From: Corynebacterium minutissimum
GTDB taxonomy: Bacteria; Actinomycetota; Actinomycetes; Mycobacteriales; Mycobacteriaceae
DNA length: 64,000 bases
Direction of reading: 5' to 3'
Assembly: GCF_000988205.1 (NCBI RefSeq)
Contig: NZ_LAYQ01000022.1
Span: 52,556-116,555 of the forward strand
Shown here: positions 35,495 to 45,499 of the stretch, one piece after another
Layout: every line of letters starts with the position of its first letter
Position numbering within the stretch: the first letter of the stretch is position 1
Notes under the pieces: generated by a model
What the model was told of the DNA's origin: nothing
What the model saw: only the letters and a program-made list of their open reading frames with translations
The model's database searches: none
Made by a program: the position numbers and the translations under genes

Positions 35495-36637
35495 GTGGCT
35501 CGTGACTACTACGGCATTCTTGGTGTAGAAAAGTCGGCGTCGGATGCCGAGATTAAGAAGGCCTACCGCAAGCTGGCGCGCAAGTACCACCCGGACGTGA
35601 ACCCGGGCGATGACGAGGCCGCGGAGAAGTTCCGCGAGGCTTCCCTTGCGCAGGAGGTTCTGCTGGATCCGCAGAAGCGCCGGGTTGTGGACATGGGTGG
35701 TGACCCCATGGAGGAGCGCGCAGCCCAGGGCGGCGGCTTTGGTGGTTTCGGTGGCGGCGGCCTCGGGGATATCTTCGCCGAGTTCTTCGGCGGGGGAGCT
35801 GCCTCCCGCGGTCCGCGTTCCCGCGTGCAGCCGGGCGATGATGCGCTCCTGCGCACCACCATTACCCTCGAGGAGGCCTATAGCGGCGTGAAGCAGCAGG
35901 TTAAGGTCGATACCGCTGTGATCTGTGACCGCTGTGAGGGAACCGGTTCCGAGTCCAAGTCCAAGCCGGTGACCTGTGATCACTGCGGCGGCATGGGCCA
36001 GGTTCAGGAGGTCCAGCGCAGCATGCTGGGCAACATGATGACCACCCGCGATTGCCCGAAGTGCTACGGCTTCGGCGAAGTGGTCACCGATCCTTGTGGC
36101 CACTGCGGCGGCGATGGCCGCGTGCGCAAGCGCCGCGATATTACGGTGAACATTCCTGCCGGCATTGGCGATGGCATGCGCATCCGCATGGCGTCCCAGG
36201 GCGAGGTCGGTCACGGCGGCGGCCCCGCTGGCGACCTGTACGTTGAGGTGCATACCCAGCCGCACCCCGTCTTCGAGCGCAACGCCGATGACCTGCACCT
36301 GACCGTGCGCGTGCCCATGGTGGATGCCGCCCTCGGTGCTTCCTGCACCGTCGAGCAGCTTGACGGCGAGGAGCTCACCATCGATATCGCTCCGGGCACC
36401 CAGCCGGGCGAGTCCATTACCGTGCAGGGCAAGGGCATGCCGCGCCTGCGCACCGATGGTTATGGCAACCTCTTTGCCCACGTCGACGTCGTCGTCCCGA
36501 CCGACCTGGATAAGAAGACCCGCGAGGCCCTCGAAAAGGTCCGGGCTGCCGGCCACGGCGGCACCGAGGTGCACCGCGCCGACGATGACCACGGCGAGTC
36601 CCTCTTTAGCCGCTTCCGCGATAAGTTCCGCCGCTAA
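35495..36637 (+). CDS. dnaJ2: Chaperone DnaJ (DnaJ2 type)
   Basis: A 380-residue type I J-protein. The J domain (1-65) has the HPD motif in [12 protein letters not shown], followed by a glycine-rich linker ([12 protein letters not shown]). Four CxxCxGxG zinc repeats follow ([32 protein letters not shown]) and then the substrate domain. It stimulates DnaK. The GTG start follows AGAAGGATG. The position after hrcA marks it as DnaJ2, not the dnaK-linked copy. Confidence 0.95.
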   Translation: MARDYYGILGVEKSASDAEIKKAYRKLARKYHPDVNPGDDEAAEKFREASLAQEVLLDPQKRRVVDMGGDPMEERAAQGGGFGGFGGGGLGDIFAEFFGGGAASRGPRSRVQPGDDALLRTTITLEEAYSGVKQQVKVDTAVICDRCEGTGSESKSKPVTCDHCGGMGQVQEVQRSMLGNMMTTRDCPKCYGFGEVVTDPCGHCGGDGRVRKRRDITVNIPAGIGDGMRIRMASQGEVGHGGGPAGDLYVEVHTQPHPVFERNADDLHLTVRVPMVDAALGASCTVEQLDGEELTIDIAPGTQPGESITVQGKGMPRLRTDGYGNLFAHVDVVVPTDLDKKTREALEKVRAAGHGGTEVHRADDDHGESLFSRFRDKFRR

Positions 36638-37377
36638 TGTCTCTGCCTGTTTTCCTCCACCCGGACCTGTCCCTTGCTGAGGTCGGCCAGCCCGTGGGCC
36701 TCGACGGCGCGGAGGGCCGCCACGCGGTCACCGTCAAGCGCATGGGCCCAGGGGAGCACCTGGTCCTGATAGATGGGTCCGGGCGCCGCGCCACCGCGAC
36801 CATCACCGATACGCAGGGCAAGGACACGCTGGCCGCGCTTGTCGACGACCTCGCGATCATCCCCGAACCCTCCCCGCGCGTCATCGTGGTCCAGGCCATC
36901 CCGAAGTCGGAGCGCTCCGAGCTCGCCGTCGACCTGGCCACCCAGGCCGGGGCGGATGAGATCATCGCCTGGCAGGCGGATCGCTGCGTGTCCAAGTGGG
37001 ATGCCAAGAAGGCCCCGAAGGCGCTAGCCAAGTGGGAATCCGCGGCCGTGGCGGCCGCTAAGCAATCGCGCCGCGCGCGCGTGCCCGCCGTGCGCGGCCC
37101 GCTGACCACCCGCCAGCTGTGCCAGGAAATCTCCGGTGCTCGCGCGCTGGTCCTCCACGAGGACGCCGAGGCTCGGCTCAAGGATCTTGCTGACCTCGAC
37201 TCCGCCGAGACCATCTACCTGCTGGTGGGCCCGGAGGGCGGCATCGGCGCGGAGGAACTAGCCCGCCTGCGGGAGGCCGGGGCGACGGCGATCAAGTTGG
37301 GGCCGGAGGTGTTGCGGACGGCGTCGGCAAGCATGGTGGCCTTGGCCAGCATCGGCACCCTGACCGCGCGCTGGTAG
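36637..37377 (+). CDS. rsmE: 16S rRNA (uracil-1498-N3)-methyltransferase
   Basis: A 246-residue SPOUT-fold enzyme that methylates U1498 of 16S rRNA using SAM. The N-terminal PUA-like part precedes the SAM knot. The knot motifs are VGPEGGIGAEEL and the terminal LGPEVLRTASASMVALA. Its start overlaps the dnaJ2 stop by one base (TAATG), so the genes are coupled. Confidence 0.95.
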   Translation: MSLPVFLHPDLSLAEVGQPVGLDGAEGRHAVTVKRMGPGEHLVLIDGSGRRATATITDTQGKDTLAALVDDLAIIPEPSPRVIVVQAIPKSERSELAVDLATQAGADEIIAWQADRCVSKWDAKKAPKALAKWESAAVAAAKQSRRARVPAVRGPLTTRQLCQEISGARALVLHEDAEARLKDLADLDSAETIYLLVGPEGGIGAEELARLREAGATAIKLGPEVLRTASASMVALASIGTLTARW

Positions 37378-37387
37378 CCTTTTGGGC

Positions 37388-38353
37388 GTGCCTATTATCA
37401 CCACCAAGTTTGATCTCGATTCCGCCTACCTCGCCACGGTGCTCGGTCCGGCGGACGATAACCTGCGCGTTTTGGGCAACCTCGTGGGCGTGGACCTCTT
37501 CGCTCGCGGGACCACAGTCACCGCCGCCGGCCCGGACTATGAGGTGGCCCGCGCGCGCAAGGTCCTCGAAGAGCTCGAGGCGATTGCCCGCCGTGGGCAT
37601 CCGGTGAGCACCGATACCGTGAAGCACACCCTGGACCTGGTCACGGTGGATGCCCCAGCCTCTGTGTCTGAGACGCTCGCGGCGGATATCGTCTCGCGCC
37701 GCGGCAAGGCCGTGCGCCCGAAAACTCTTGGCCAATCGCGCTATGTGCAGGCCATCGATGAGAACACGATTGTCTTCGGTATCGGTCCGGCCGGTACCGG
37801 TAAGACCTACTTGGCGGTGGCGAAAGCGGTGCAGGCCCTGCGCGCCAAGCAGGTCAGCCGCATTATCTTGACCCGCCCGGCAGTTGAAGCGGGGGAGAAG
37901 CTGGGCTTTCTGCCCGGCACCCTCAACGACAAGATCGACCCTTACCTGCGCCCGCTGTACGACGCTTTGCGGGACATGATCGATCCGGAGATGATTCCAA
38001 AGCTCATGGAGGCCGGCATCATTGAGGTCGCACCCCTGGCCTATATGCGTGGCCGCACGCTCAACGATGCCTTCGTCATCCTCGACGAGGCCCAAAACAC
38101 CACCCCGGCGCAGATGAAGATGTTCCTGACGCGCCTGGGCTTTGGCTCCACCATCGTGGTGACCGGCGATATTTCCCAGGTGGACTTGCCCGGTGGCCAG
38201 GTCTCCGGTCTGCGCCTGGTGCGCCGCATTCTGAAGGGCGTGCCGGATATCCACTTCGCGGAGCTGGGCTCTGCTGATGTGGTGCGCCACCAGCTGGTCG
38301 GGCGCATTGTCGAGGCCTACGATAACTTTGCTGAGCAGGAGGAGAAGAAATGA
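37388..38353 (+). CDS. phoH: PhoH-like ATPase
   Basis: A 321-residue P-loop protein of the PhoH family, associated with RNA metabolism, often in one operon with ybeY as here. Walker [17 protein letters not shown], Walker [25 protein letters not shown] and the C-terminal GDISQVDLP are present. A GTG start at 37388 gives the expected VPIITTKF; a TTG at 37382 is possible. Overlaps ybeY by four bases. Confidence 0.92.
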   Translation: MPIITTKFDLDSAYLATVLGPADDNLRVLGNLVGVDLFARGTTVTAAGPDYEVARARKVLEELEAIARRGHPVSTDTVKHTLDLVTVDAPASVSETLAADIVSRRGKAVRPKTLGQSRYVQAIDENTIVFGIGPAGTGKTYLAVAKAVQALRAKQVSRIILTRPAVEAGEKLGFLPGTLNDKIDPYLRPLYDALRDMIDPEMIPKLMEAGIIEVAPLAYMRGRTLNDAFVILDEAQNTTPAQMKMFLTRLGFGSTIVVTGDISQVDLPGGQVSGLRLVRRILKGVPDIHFAELGSADVVRHQLVGRIVEAYDNFAEQEEKK

Positions 38354-38925
38354 GCATCGAGTTTATTAACGAGTCCGGTTATGACGGCGTCAACGAGGAG
38401 ATGCTGATCGACGTCTGCTCCTACGCCCTCGGCCGCCTCGACGTGAATCCGGATGCCGAGTGCACGATTACTGCGGTGGATCTGGATACCATCGCGGAGC
38501 TGCACGTGCGCTGGATGGACCTAGAGGGCCCGACCGATGTGATGAGCTTCCCCATGGATGAGCTCACCCCGGGTGCTACCGCTGGCCGCCCCGACGCGGT
38601 GGAGGCCGGACCTGCGATGCTGGGCGATATTGTGCTCTGCCCGGAGTTTGCTCAGCGCCAGGCCACGGCCGCCGGCCACTCACTGGGCCACGAGCTGGCT
38701 CTGCTCACCGTGCATGGTTGCCTGCACCTGCTGGGCTATGACCACACGACTGCGGCGGAGGAAAAGGAAATGTTCGGCCTGCAGAATGAGCTGCTGGCGG
38801 ACTGGTACGAGGACTTGGCAGCACGCGGCGTGAGCTACCAGCCCAAGCCTTCTGGCCCGAAGGCCTTCCCGGATGCGGCCGAGCGTGCCGAACTGGACAA
38901 GGAAGTCCCCGGCGGCGGAATCTAA
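38350..38925 (+). CDS. ybeY: Endoribonuclease YbeY (rRNA maturation)
   Basis: A 191-residue zinc-dependent RNase involved in 16S rRNA 3' end maturation and quality control. The zinc motif [11 protein letters not shown] (H-x3-H-x5-H) and the upstream [10 protein letters not shown] are diagnostic. ATGA overlap with phoH. The C-terminus is about 30 residues longer than in E. coli. Confidence 0.95.
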   Translation: MSIEFINESGYDGVNEEMLIDVCSYALGRLDVNPDAECTITAVDLDTIAELHVRWMDLEGPTDVMSFPMDELTPGATAGRPDAVEAGPAMLGDIVLCPEFAQRQATAAGHSLGHELALLTVHGCLHLLGYDHTTAAEEKEMFGLQNELLADWYEDLAARGVSYQPKPSGPKAFPDAAERAELDKEVPGGGI

Positions 38926-39040
38926 AGTGACTCGGCGCGGGTTTAGCGCCACTCCAGACACGGTCACTCTAAAACAGTTTCTTTGCTTAAATGAGGCCAA
39001 TCGTTGAGGTGCTGCGTGGGGCGTAGCACAATAGGGGATT

Positions 39041-39887
39041 ATGAACATCCTCTCCATTCAGTCCCACGTCACCTTCGGCCACGTGGGCAACTCCGCAGCA
39101 GTCTTTCCACTTCAGCGCGCTGGCCATGAGGTGTGGCCGATTCACACGGTGAACTTCTCCAACCACACCGGTTATGGCGATTGGGGCGGGCCGATGATCC
39201 CGGCGGAAGAGGTCACGGCGATTGTGGACGGCATCGAGAAGCGCGGCGCCTTTCCGCGCATTGATGCGATTTTGTCTGGCTACCAGGGCGGCCCGGACAT
39301 CGCCGGCGCATCGTGGATGCCGTGAACCGCATCAAGGCGGTTAACCCGAGTGCCTCTATGCCTGCGACCCGGTGATGGGCAACGCCAAGTCCGGCTGCTT
39401 CGTCTCCGATGAAATCCCGCCGCTGCTGCGCGATAAGGTCGTTCCCGTCGCGGACATCATCACCCCGAACCAGTTTGAGCTGGGCTACTTGACGGACTCC
39501 GAGGTCGGCACCTTGAAGCAGACCCTCGCCGCGGTGAAGCGCGCTCAGGAGATCGGACCGAAGACTGTGCTGGTGACCTCGGTGCAGCGCCCAGAGACCA
39601 GCGAGGACGAGATTGAGATGCTCGCCGTTGATGGCGAGCGCGCCTTCCTGGTTACCACCCCCAAGCTGCCGTTCAAGCGCAACGGCTCGGGCGATGTCAC
39701 GGCCTCGCTTTTCACCGGCCACTACGTGGAGACGCATGATGCGAAGGAAGCGCTCAAGCGCACCGCGTCTTCCGTCTTCGACTTGCTGCAGAACACCTAC
39801 GAGGCGGATTCCCAGGAACTGCTGCTCATCGAGTCGCAGGACGTCTTCGCTCACCCGCAGCTGCAGTTCCAGGTCACGGAGCTCTAG
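39041..39887 (+). pseudogene. pdxY: Pyridoxal kinase PdxY, two frameshifts (probably intact in the cell)
   Basis: Restoring one C near 39308 (ggcgcatcgtg) and one near 39354 (tgcctctatgc) yields a 282-residue ribokinase-like enzyme that phosphorylates pyridoxal for PLP salvage. Family features are the start [56 protein letters not shown] and the ATP/anion site RNGSGDVTASLF with the catalytic aspartate. Single gene, ending before the gap that holds elements A, B and C. Confidence 0.9.
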
Positions 39888-40014
39888 CTTTCACGCCTCT
39901 TTCGCTGCCCGCGCGCCTTTGCAGCCTTGGGCTCTGTCTGGTTTTCTTGGTCTCGCGCACCAGCCTGATCCTTGGTTTTGCTTGGTCTCGCGCGCCAGTC
40001 TGATCCTTAGCCCC

Positions 40015-40160
40015 GCAAAAGGCGTCCGGCAAATGGCATCCCGCAGAAGGCATCTGTCAGAAGGCGTTTTCACTCCTGAAAACGCCTTTTGCGGCGTCCA
40101 GATGGCGTTTTTCCTACCAAAGACGCCTTTCGGAAGATGCCGTTTGCAAGATGCCATGTG
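40015..40160. repeat. Element A copy 2, opposite orientation to copy 1
   Basis: The core aaggcgttttc / gaaaacgcctt pairs exactly, and further arms (gatggcgtttttc, agacgcc, agatgcc) follow the same order as the reverse complement of 23401-23510. The gap 39888-40648 has no gene. Just before this element two copies of cttggtctcgcgc occur about 36 bases apart. Confidence 0.85.
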
Positions 40161-40270
40161 GCGCAAGCTTTTTCGCAGTCAACATGCGGCGGATAACCTC
40201 GCGCCACCAACCTTCACCCGCACCTCGTTGCTGCTTTCGCGGCCCACCTTCAACGATGTCGTTTCCAGCT

Positions 40271-40401
40271 ATAAGGTTCTACTCAAACGGTTCGGGTCAG
40301 AAGGTTCTCTTGGGGGCAAACAAACCTTCTGGAGGCCGCTAGATGGTTCGTTTGGGGGCAAGGAAACCTTATGACTAGAACCGCCTGACTCGAACCATCT
40401 G
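40271..40401. repeat. Element B copy 2
   Basis: It runs from aaggttctactcaaacgg to tgactcgaaccatctg and contains two matching halves around gcaaacaaaccttct and agatggttcgtttgg. It aligns through its length with the reverse complement of 46825-46980. It lies between A copy 2 and C copy 1. Confidence 0.85.
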
Positions 40402-40427
40402 CAGGGCGGATGACCCCCGGAGGAGCA

Positions 40428-40543
40428 CAGAAGGTCCCTTTAGTCTGGTCCCTTCGCACACTAAAGGGACCATTTAGCACGCGAAAACCGGCACCAGATG
40501 GTCCCTTTGCACAGAGAAGGGACCAGAGTAGAAGGACCATCTG
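40428..40543. repeat. Element C copy 1
   Basis: The 8-mer ggtccctt appears three times, and its reverse complement or a one-base variant three times, so several alternative hairpins are possible. Ends are cagaaggtccc and ggaccatctg. The same element in reverse is at 46592-46733. Confidence 0.85.
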
Positions 40544-40648
40544 CCGGCGCATCGGCAGGAAGCTCTCGGGGCCGCACGTCGAGAGTCAGAGCAGGGCCAT
40601 ACAGGAAGAACGGGACTCGACAGCTCGTGCGTTATGATATGAGGCAAT

Positions 40649-41644
40649 ATGAGCACTGATTTCGATGCCGCCTTCGCCGACCTGCCAGCCGAGGGCGAAG
40701 CCAACGCCGCCGACTACTCGCAATACACCGACACGCCTGAGGGCTTCCGCTCCGGCTTCGTGTCCTTCGTCGGCCGCCCCAACACCGGCAAGTCCACCCT
40801 GACCAACGCCCTGGTGGGGCAGAAGATCGCCATCACGGCTGACCAACCCGAGACCACCCGCCACCCCATCCGCGGCCTGGTCCACCGCGAGGACGCGCAG
40901 ATCGTCCTCGTCGACACGCCCGGCCTGCACCGCCCGCGCACTCTGCTCGGCGAGCGCCTCAACGAGGTCGTCAAAGACACCTATGCCGACGTCGACGTCA
41001 TCGGCCTGACCATCCCCGCGGATGAGAAGATTGGCCCTGGCGACCGCTGGATCCTGGAGAACGTCCGCAAGGTCGCCCCGAAAACCCCCATCATCGGCAT
41101 CGTCACCAAGCTGGACAAAGCCTCCAAGGACCAGGTTGGCGCCCAGCTGCTCGCCCTGCATGAGCTGCTCGCCGAAGAGAACCCCGATGCCGTGGTCATC
41201 CCAGTTTCCGCCACCGAGCGCGTGCAGCTGGATGAGCTGACCCAGGTCATCGTGGACCACCTGCCCGAAGGCCCCAAGTTCTACCCGGACGACCATGTCA
41301 CCGACGAAGACCAGTCCAAGCGCATCGCCGAGCTCATCCGCGAGTCCGCGCTCTCCGGCCTGAAGTACGAGCTGCCGCACTCGGTCGCCGTCGAGGTCGA
41401 CGAAATCCTGCCCAGCCAGGAACGCCCCGACGTCCTCAACGTCCACGCCATCCTCTACCTGGAGCGCCCTGGCCAAAAGCGCATCATCGAGGGCAAAGAT
41501 GGCCGCCGCTTCCGCCGCATCGTGGGCACCGCCCGCAAGGAAATCATCCAGCTGCTGGGCCAGAACGTCTACCTTGACCTGCGCATTAAGGTTTTGAAGA
41601 ACTGGCAATCGGACCCGAAGGCGCTGGGCCGCCTGGGCTTCTAA
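40649..41644 (+). CDS. era: Ribosome-associated GTPase Era
   Basis: A 331-residue GTPase required for 30S assembly. G1 is GRPNTGKSTL, the threonine of G2 is in QPETTRHP, G3 is DTPGLHRP and the G4 position is TKLD. The C-terminal KH domain (about 240-331) ends with VYLDLRIKVLKNWQSDPKALGRLGF. A 40-residue acidic N-terminal extension precedes the G domain. Starts the era-recO-uppS block. Confidence 0.96.
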   Translation: MSTDFDAAFADLPAEGEANAADYSQYTDTPEGFRSGFVSFVGRPNTGKSTLTNALVGQKIAITADQPETTRHPIRGLVHREDAQIVLVDTPGLHRPRTLLGERLNEVVKDTYADVDVIGLTIPADEKIGPGDRWILENVRKVAPKTPIIGIVTKLDKASKDQVGAQLLALHELLAEENPDAVVIPVSATERVQLDELTQVIVDHLPEGPKFYPDDHVTDEDQSKRIAELIRESALSGLKYELPHSVAVEVDEILPSQERPDVLNVHAILYLERPGQKRIIEGKDGRRFRRIVGTARKEIIQLLGQNVYLDLRIKVLKNWQSDPKALGRLGF

Positions 41645-41662
41645 GAGCTGGCGAGCTTCTAC

Positions 41663-42379
41663 ATGCGCGAGAATTTCCGCGACCGCGCCCTCGTCATCCG
41701 CACCTATGATTTCGGCGAGGCAGATCGCATCATCGTGCTCTTGACCCGCTACCACGGCCTCGTGCGCGGGGTGGCCAAGGGTGTTCGCCGCGCCAAATCG
41801 CGCTTCGGCTCGCGCCTGCAGCTCTTTGTCAACCTCGACGTGCAGCTGTATCCCGGCCGCAACCTCTACACCATCTCCCAAGCCGATACCGTTGACTACT
41901 TCGGCGCGCGCATCATCGAGGACTACGAGCGCTACACCGCCGCCTGCGCCGCCCTCGAATCCGCCGAGCGCCTCGCCGCCGCCGATGCCCCCGGGGACCC
42001 CTACCTCTACGATGCCTGCGTCGATATCCTCAACCAACTCCAGCACGGAGATCCGCTCATGCTTCTCGACGCATTCCTCCTCAAAGCCATGTCCCACGCC
42101 GGCTGGGCACCCAGCCTTTTCGATTGCGCCCAGTGCCAAAGGCCCGGCCCCCACCACGCCTTCCACCCGGCCGTGGGCGGAGCTGCCTGCCACCAATGCC
42201 GCCCGCCGGGAGCCGCCGAGGTGGACCCGGAAACCCTGCACCACATGTGGCTTATCGCTCACGATCACCCCAGCCAGCCGACGAACGCCCAAGCCCAAGA
42301 GGCCCATCGCCTCACCCGCGCGCACCTGCAATGGCACCTTGAGCGAAGCGTTGGCGCGCTGGGCATCATGGAACAGTAG
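41663..42379 (+). CDS. recO: DNA repair protein RecO
   Basis: A 238-residue protein of the RecFOR pathway that loads RecA on gapped DNA. The N-terminal OB fold (RDRALVIRTYDFGEADRIIVLLT, GVAKGVRRAKSRFG) is followed by a helical part and a zinc-like site (CAQCQRPG ... CHQC). Eighteen bases after era, same strand. Confidence 0.95.
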   Translation: MRENFRDRALVIRTYDFGEADRIIVLLTRYHGLVRGVAKGVRRAKSRFGSRLQLFVNLDVQLYPGRNLYTISQADTVDYFGARIIEDYERYTAACAALESAERLAAADAPGDPYLYDACVDILNQLQHGDPLMLLDAFLLKAMSHAGWAPSLFDCAQCQRPGPHHAFHPAVGGAACHQCRPPGAAEVDPETLHHMWLIAHDHPSQPTNAQAQEAHRLTRAHLQWHLERSVGALGIMEQ

Positions 42380-42389
42380 ACTGTAATCC

Positions 42390-43142
42390 GTGATTACGCC
42401 TGACCCGAACCGAGTCCTTCATCCGCCCGCTATCCCGCAGGAGTTCCTGCCGCGCCACATCGCACTGGTCATGGACGGCAACGGCCGCTGGGCGGAGGAG
42501 CGCGGCATGAAGCGCACCGAAGGCCACCGGCGCGGGGAAGCCGTGCTTCTCGATGTCGTCGATGCCTGTCTTTCCCTCGGCGTTCCCTACCTGTCCGCCT
42601 ACGCCTTCTCCACGGAAAACTGGCGCCGCAGCGCGGAGGAAGTCCGCTTCCTCATGGGCTTTAACCGCGACGTGCTGCGCCGCCAGCGCCACTGGCTCAA
42701 CGAGAGAGGAGTGCGCGTGGTGTGGGCCGGCCGCCGCCCGCGCCTGTGGCGCTCCGTTATCAAGGAGCTCGAGGCCGCCGAGGAGCTCACCAAGGACAAC
42801 ACCACGATGACCCTGGTGATGTGCGTGAATTACGGTGGGCGCGCCGAGCTTGTCGACGGCATCCGGGAACTCGCCGAGCAAGTCTCCCGCGGCGAGCTGG
42901 ACCCGCGCTCCATCAACGAGAAGACGGTGAGCTCGGTGATGTATGACCCCGATATGCCGGACGTGGATCTGTTCTTGCGCCCCTCCGGTGAGAAGCGCAC
43001 CTCCAACTTCCTGCTCTGGCAGTCGGCTTATGCAGAGATGATTTACCAGGACAAGCTCTTCCCGGATTTCACTCCGGAAGACTTGTTTGCCGCGGTGGAG
43101 GAGTACGCGCGGCGCGACCGCCGCTTCGGCGGCGTCAAGTAG
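42390..43142 (+). CDS. uppS: Isoprenyl (decaprenyl) diphosphate synthase, cis type
   Basis: A 250-residue cis-prenyltransferase making the polyprenyl carrier for cell wall polymers. The substrate motif [32 protein letters not shown], and the late [20 protein letters not shown] are diagnostic. Start is GTG, ten bases after recO. Length and position match the corynebacterial long-chain enzyme. Confidence 0.95.
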   Translation: MITPDPNRVLHPPAIPQEFLPRHIALVMDGNGRWAEERGMKRTEGHRRGEAVLLDVVDACLSLGVPYLSAYAFSTENWRRSAEEVRFLMGFNRDVLRRQRHWLNERGVRVVWAGRRPRLWRSVIKELEAAEELTKDNTTMTLVMCVNYGGRAELVDGIRELAEQVSRGELDPRSINEKTVSSVMYDPDMPDVDLFLRPSGEKRTSNFLLWQSAYAEMIYQDKLFPDFTPEDLFAAVEEYARRDRRFGGVK

Positions 43143-43159
43143 CCAGCATCGTTTCTAAC

Positions 43160-43181
43160 GCCCGAAACCCTGATTTCGGGC
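43160..43181. terminator. Bidirectional hairpin terminator between uppS and the Fur-family gene
   Basis: gcccgaaa-ccctga-tttcgggc forms a perfect 8-bp stem between convergent stops at 43142 and 43183. A third gtttcgggc follows and can compete for pairing. Confidence 0.7.
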
Positions 43182-43182
43182 C

Positions 43183-43602
43183 TTAGTTTCGGGCGCGGCA
43201 CTCGGCGCAGATGCCGAAGATTTCGGCATCGTGGCCGGTCAGCTCGAAGTCGTGCTTCTTGGCTACCGAGGAGGCCCACTCTTCAATAGGGCCGCCGTCG
43301 ATTTCTTCGGTGCGGCCGCACTTGGTGCACACCAAGTGGTGGTGGTGCGCATCGCTTTCGCAGTGCCGGTAGAGGGTTTCGCCGGAGGGCATGTGCAGCG
43401 CGTCGACAGCTTCAATCTCCGAAAGCGATTGGAGCGTGCGGTAGACGGTGGTGAGGCCGACTTTCTGGTTGCCGTCGAGAAGCGCCTGGTGAATGTCCTT
43501 GGCAGAGACGAACTTGTCGAGACTACGCAGAACCTCAACGACGGCGGTGCGCTGGCGGGTGTTGCGAGCGCCGAGTTTGGGAATACTGTCGTGGATGGCC
43601 AT
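43183..43602 (-). CDS. zur: Fur family metal-dependent repressor (zinc uptake regulator type)
   Basis: A 139-residue repressor with a winged helix (TRQRTAVVEVLRSLDKFVSAKDIHQAL) and the metal sites SDAHHHHLVCTKCGRTEE and a C-terminal CAEC that together form the structural zinc site. In C. glutamicum the equivalent gene follows an ArsR-type gene beside glyS and is the zinc regulator Zur. Here the order is the same, 27 bases after the ArsR gene. Zinc specificity is inferred from that context. Confidence 0.88.
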   Translation of the reverse strand: MAIHDSIPKLGARNTRQRTAVVEVLRSLDKFVSAKDIHQALLDGNQKVGLTTVYRTLQSLSEIEAVDALHMPSGETLYRHCESDAHHHHLVCTKCGRTEEIDGGPIEEWASSVAKKHDFELTGHDAEIFGICAECRARN

Positions 43603-43629
43603 GTGGCTTAGTTTATCAACACACTTCCA

Positions 43630-43938
43630 TTAAGAGGTGGCCAGTGAGGCGTCGCGAAGCAAGGGCAGCACCTTAGGCGCCACCAGAGAGTAGCGAACCT
43701 CGCGGCCGGTGCGCTCACTGTCGACGATCTGCGCGCGCTTGAGAACCCGCAGGTGCTGGCTGATAAGCGGCTGCGATTTGCCGGTCGCGGACACCAGCTC
43801 GTGGACGTAGTGGTCGCGCTCGGAAAGGCGCTGAATGATATCGATGCGCAGTGGTGAATCCAAAGCGCTAATCACGGTGGCAGCCGCGGCACGATCGAAA
43901 GGGAGAGCTTCGCTCTGGGTGTTGGTCACGCCATTCAC
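43630..43938 (-). CDS. znr: ArsR/SmtB family regulator (Znr-like)
   Basis: A 102-residue winged-helix repressor. The recognition region GKSQPLISQHLRVLKRAQIV and wing ERTGREVRYSLV are clear. It is the first gene of a pair with the Fur-family gene, as in C. glutamicum znr-zur, where both respond to zinc. I see no CxC metal motif in the recognition helix of this copy. The symbol follows synteny more than residues. Confidence 0.8.
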   Translation of the reverse strand: MNGVTNTQSEALPFDRAAAATVISALDSPLRIDIIQRLSERDHYVHELVSATGKSQPLISQHLRVLKRAQIVDSERTGREVRYSLVAPKVLPLLRDASLATS

Positions 43939-44062
43939 CTTCAGTCATATCTATTGATGGAGAGTTAAAAAGAGAGCTATCGGTACTATAGCCGAAGAAT
44001 GCGGAAATGTGTATAAAATGCACCACACTTTTGGGGTGACGGCACGCGGCGGTGAGGGGCAC

Positions 44063-44108
44063 GCTAGACTAGGCCGCACTGTATAAAGACTGTCCCCTAC
44101 CAGAGGAG
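44063..44108 (+). promoter_or_regulatory. Likely glyS promoter -10 region and ribosome site
   Basis: Two -10-like hexamers are present, tagact (44065-44070) and tataaa (44082-44087). The ribosome site agaggag lies at 44102-44108, 11 bases before the ATG at 44120. No T-box leader is visible. Confidence 0.35.
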
Positions 44109-44119
44109 TCCCATTAGCT

Positions 44120-45499
44120 ATGGCATCCGTCATTGATACCGTCGTCAGCCTGTGTAAGCGCCGCGGCTTGGTCTACCAGGCAGGTGAAATTTATGGCGGT
44201 TCCCGCTCTGCGTGGGACTACGGCCCGCTTGGCGTCGAGCTCAAGGAAAACATCAAGCGCCAGTGGTGGCGCCACATGGTGCAGTCCCGCGATGACGTCG
44301 TGGGTGTCGATACATCCGTGATCCAGCCGCGCCAGGTGTGGGTGTCCTCCGGCCACGTCGAGGTTTTCACCGACCCGCTGGTGGAGTCCAAGCACACCGG
44401 TAAGCGCTACCGCGCCGACCACCTGATCGAGGCTTACGAGGAAAAGCACGGCCACGAGCCGGAGAACGGCCTTGCGGATATTAATGATCCGGAGACTGGC
44501 CAGCCGGGTGACTGGACCGAGCCGAAGGCCTTCTCCGGTCTGCTCAAGACTTTCCTGGGTCCGGTCGACGATGAGCAGGGCCTGCACTACCTGCGCCCGG
44601 AGACCGCGCAGGGTATCTTCGTGAACTTCAAGAACGTGATGACCTCGGCGCGTATGAAGCCGCCGTTCGGTATCGCGAACATCGGTAAGTCCTTCCGCAA
44701 CGAGATCACCCCGGGTAACTTCATCTTCCGCACCCGTGAGTTCGAGCAGATGGAGATGGAGTTCTTCGTCAAACCGGGCGAGGACGAAGAGTGGCACCAG
44801 TACTGGATCGATGACCGCTTCAACTGGTATGTCGATCTCGGTATTAAGGAAGAGAACCTGCGCCTTTACGAGCACCCGCAGGAGAAGCTTTCCCACTACT
44901 CCAAGCGAACCGTCGACGTAGAGTATGCCTTCAACTTCAAGGGTTCTAAGTGGGGCGAGTTGGAAGGCGTAGCCAACCGTACGGATTATGACCTGTCCGT
45001 GCACAGCAAGGGATCGGGCGAGGATCTGTCCTATTTTGACCAGGAGGCCGGCGAGCGCTGGACCCCGTACGTCATCGAGCCGGCAGCCGGCCTGGGCCGC
45101 GCCATGATGGCCTTCCTCATCGATGCCTACGACGAAGAGGAGGCCCCGAACGCCAAGGGCGGTACCGATAAGCGCGTCGTGCTGCGCCTGGACCGCCGTC
45201 TGGCGCCGGTCAAGGTGGCCGTGCTGCCGCTGTCGAAGAAGGAAGAGCTGTCCACCCCGGCCCGCGAGCTGGCCAACAAGCTGCGCGCCAACTGGAACGT
45301 GGAGTTCGATGTCTCTGGCGCCATCGGCCGCCGCTACCGCCGCCAGGATGAAATCGGCACGCCGTTCTGCGTGACCTATGACTTCGACACCCTCGAGGAC
45401 AACGCGGTCACCGTGCGTGAGCGCGACTCGATGGAGCAGGAGCGCGTCAAGCTCGACGAGCTTGAGGCTTACCTGGCTGCCCGCCTGGCTGGCTGCTAA
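44120..45499 (+). CDS. glyS: Glycine--tRNA ligase (single-chain, class II)
   Basis: A 459-residue alpha2-type glycyl-tRNA synthetase. Class II motifs appear in [45 protein letters not shown] and the late [17 protein letters not shown]. The C-terminal anticodon domain covers about 350-459. It is the eukaryote/archaeal-like type usual in Actinobacteria. Divergent from the arsR-zur pair; its last base is shared with the start of the next gene. Confidence 0.97.
   Translation: MASVIDTVVSLCKRRGLVYQAGEIYGGSRSAWDYGPLGVELKENIKRQWWRHMVQSRDDVVGVDTSVIQPRQVWVSSGHVEVFTDPLVESKHTGKRYRADHLIEAYEEKHGHEPENGLADINDPETGQPGDWTEPKAFSGLLKTFLGPVDDEQGLHYLRPETAQGIFVNFKNVMTSARMKPPFGIANIGKSFRNEITPGNFIFRTREFEQMEMEFFVKPGEDEEWHQYWIDDRFNWYVDLGIKEENLRLYEHPQEKLSHYSKRTVDVEYAFNFKGSKWGELEGVANRTDYDLSVHSKGSGEDLSYFDQEAGERWTPYVIEPAAGLGRAMMAFLIDAYDEEEAPNAKGGTDKRVVLRLDRRLAPVKVAVLPLSKKEELSTPARELANKLRANWNVEFDVSGAIGRRYRRQDEIGTPFCVTYDFDTLEDNAVTVRERDSMEQERVKLDELEAYLAARLAGC

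Noticed and set aside
40283..40552. Open frames within the palindromic clusters (here, at 46.5-46.7 kb and at 23.4-23.7 kb)
   Set aside because: They read through hairpin arms on both strands, have no ribosome sites and give similar sequences only because the DNA repeats are alike.
43939..44119. T-box riboswitch upstream of glyS
   Set aside because: No T-box sequence or specifier stem is visible in this short region.
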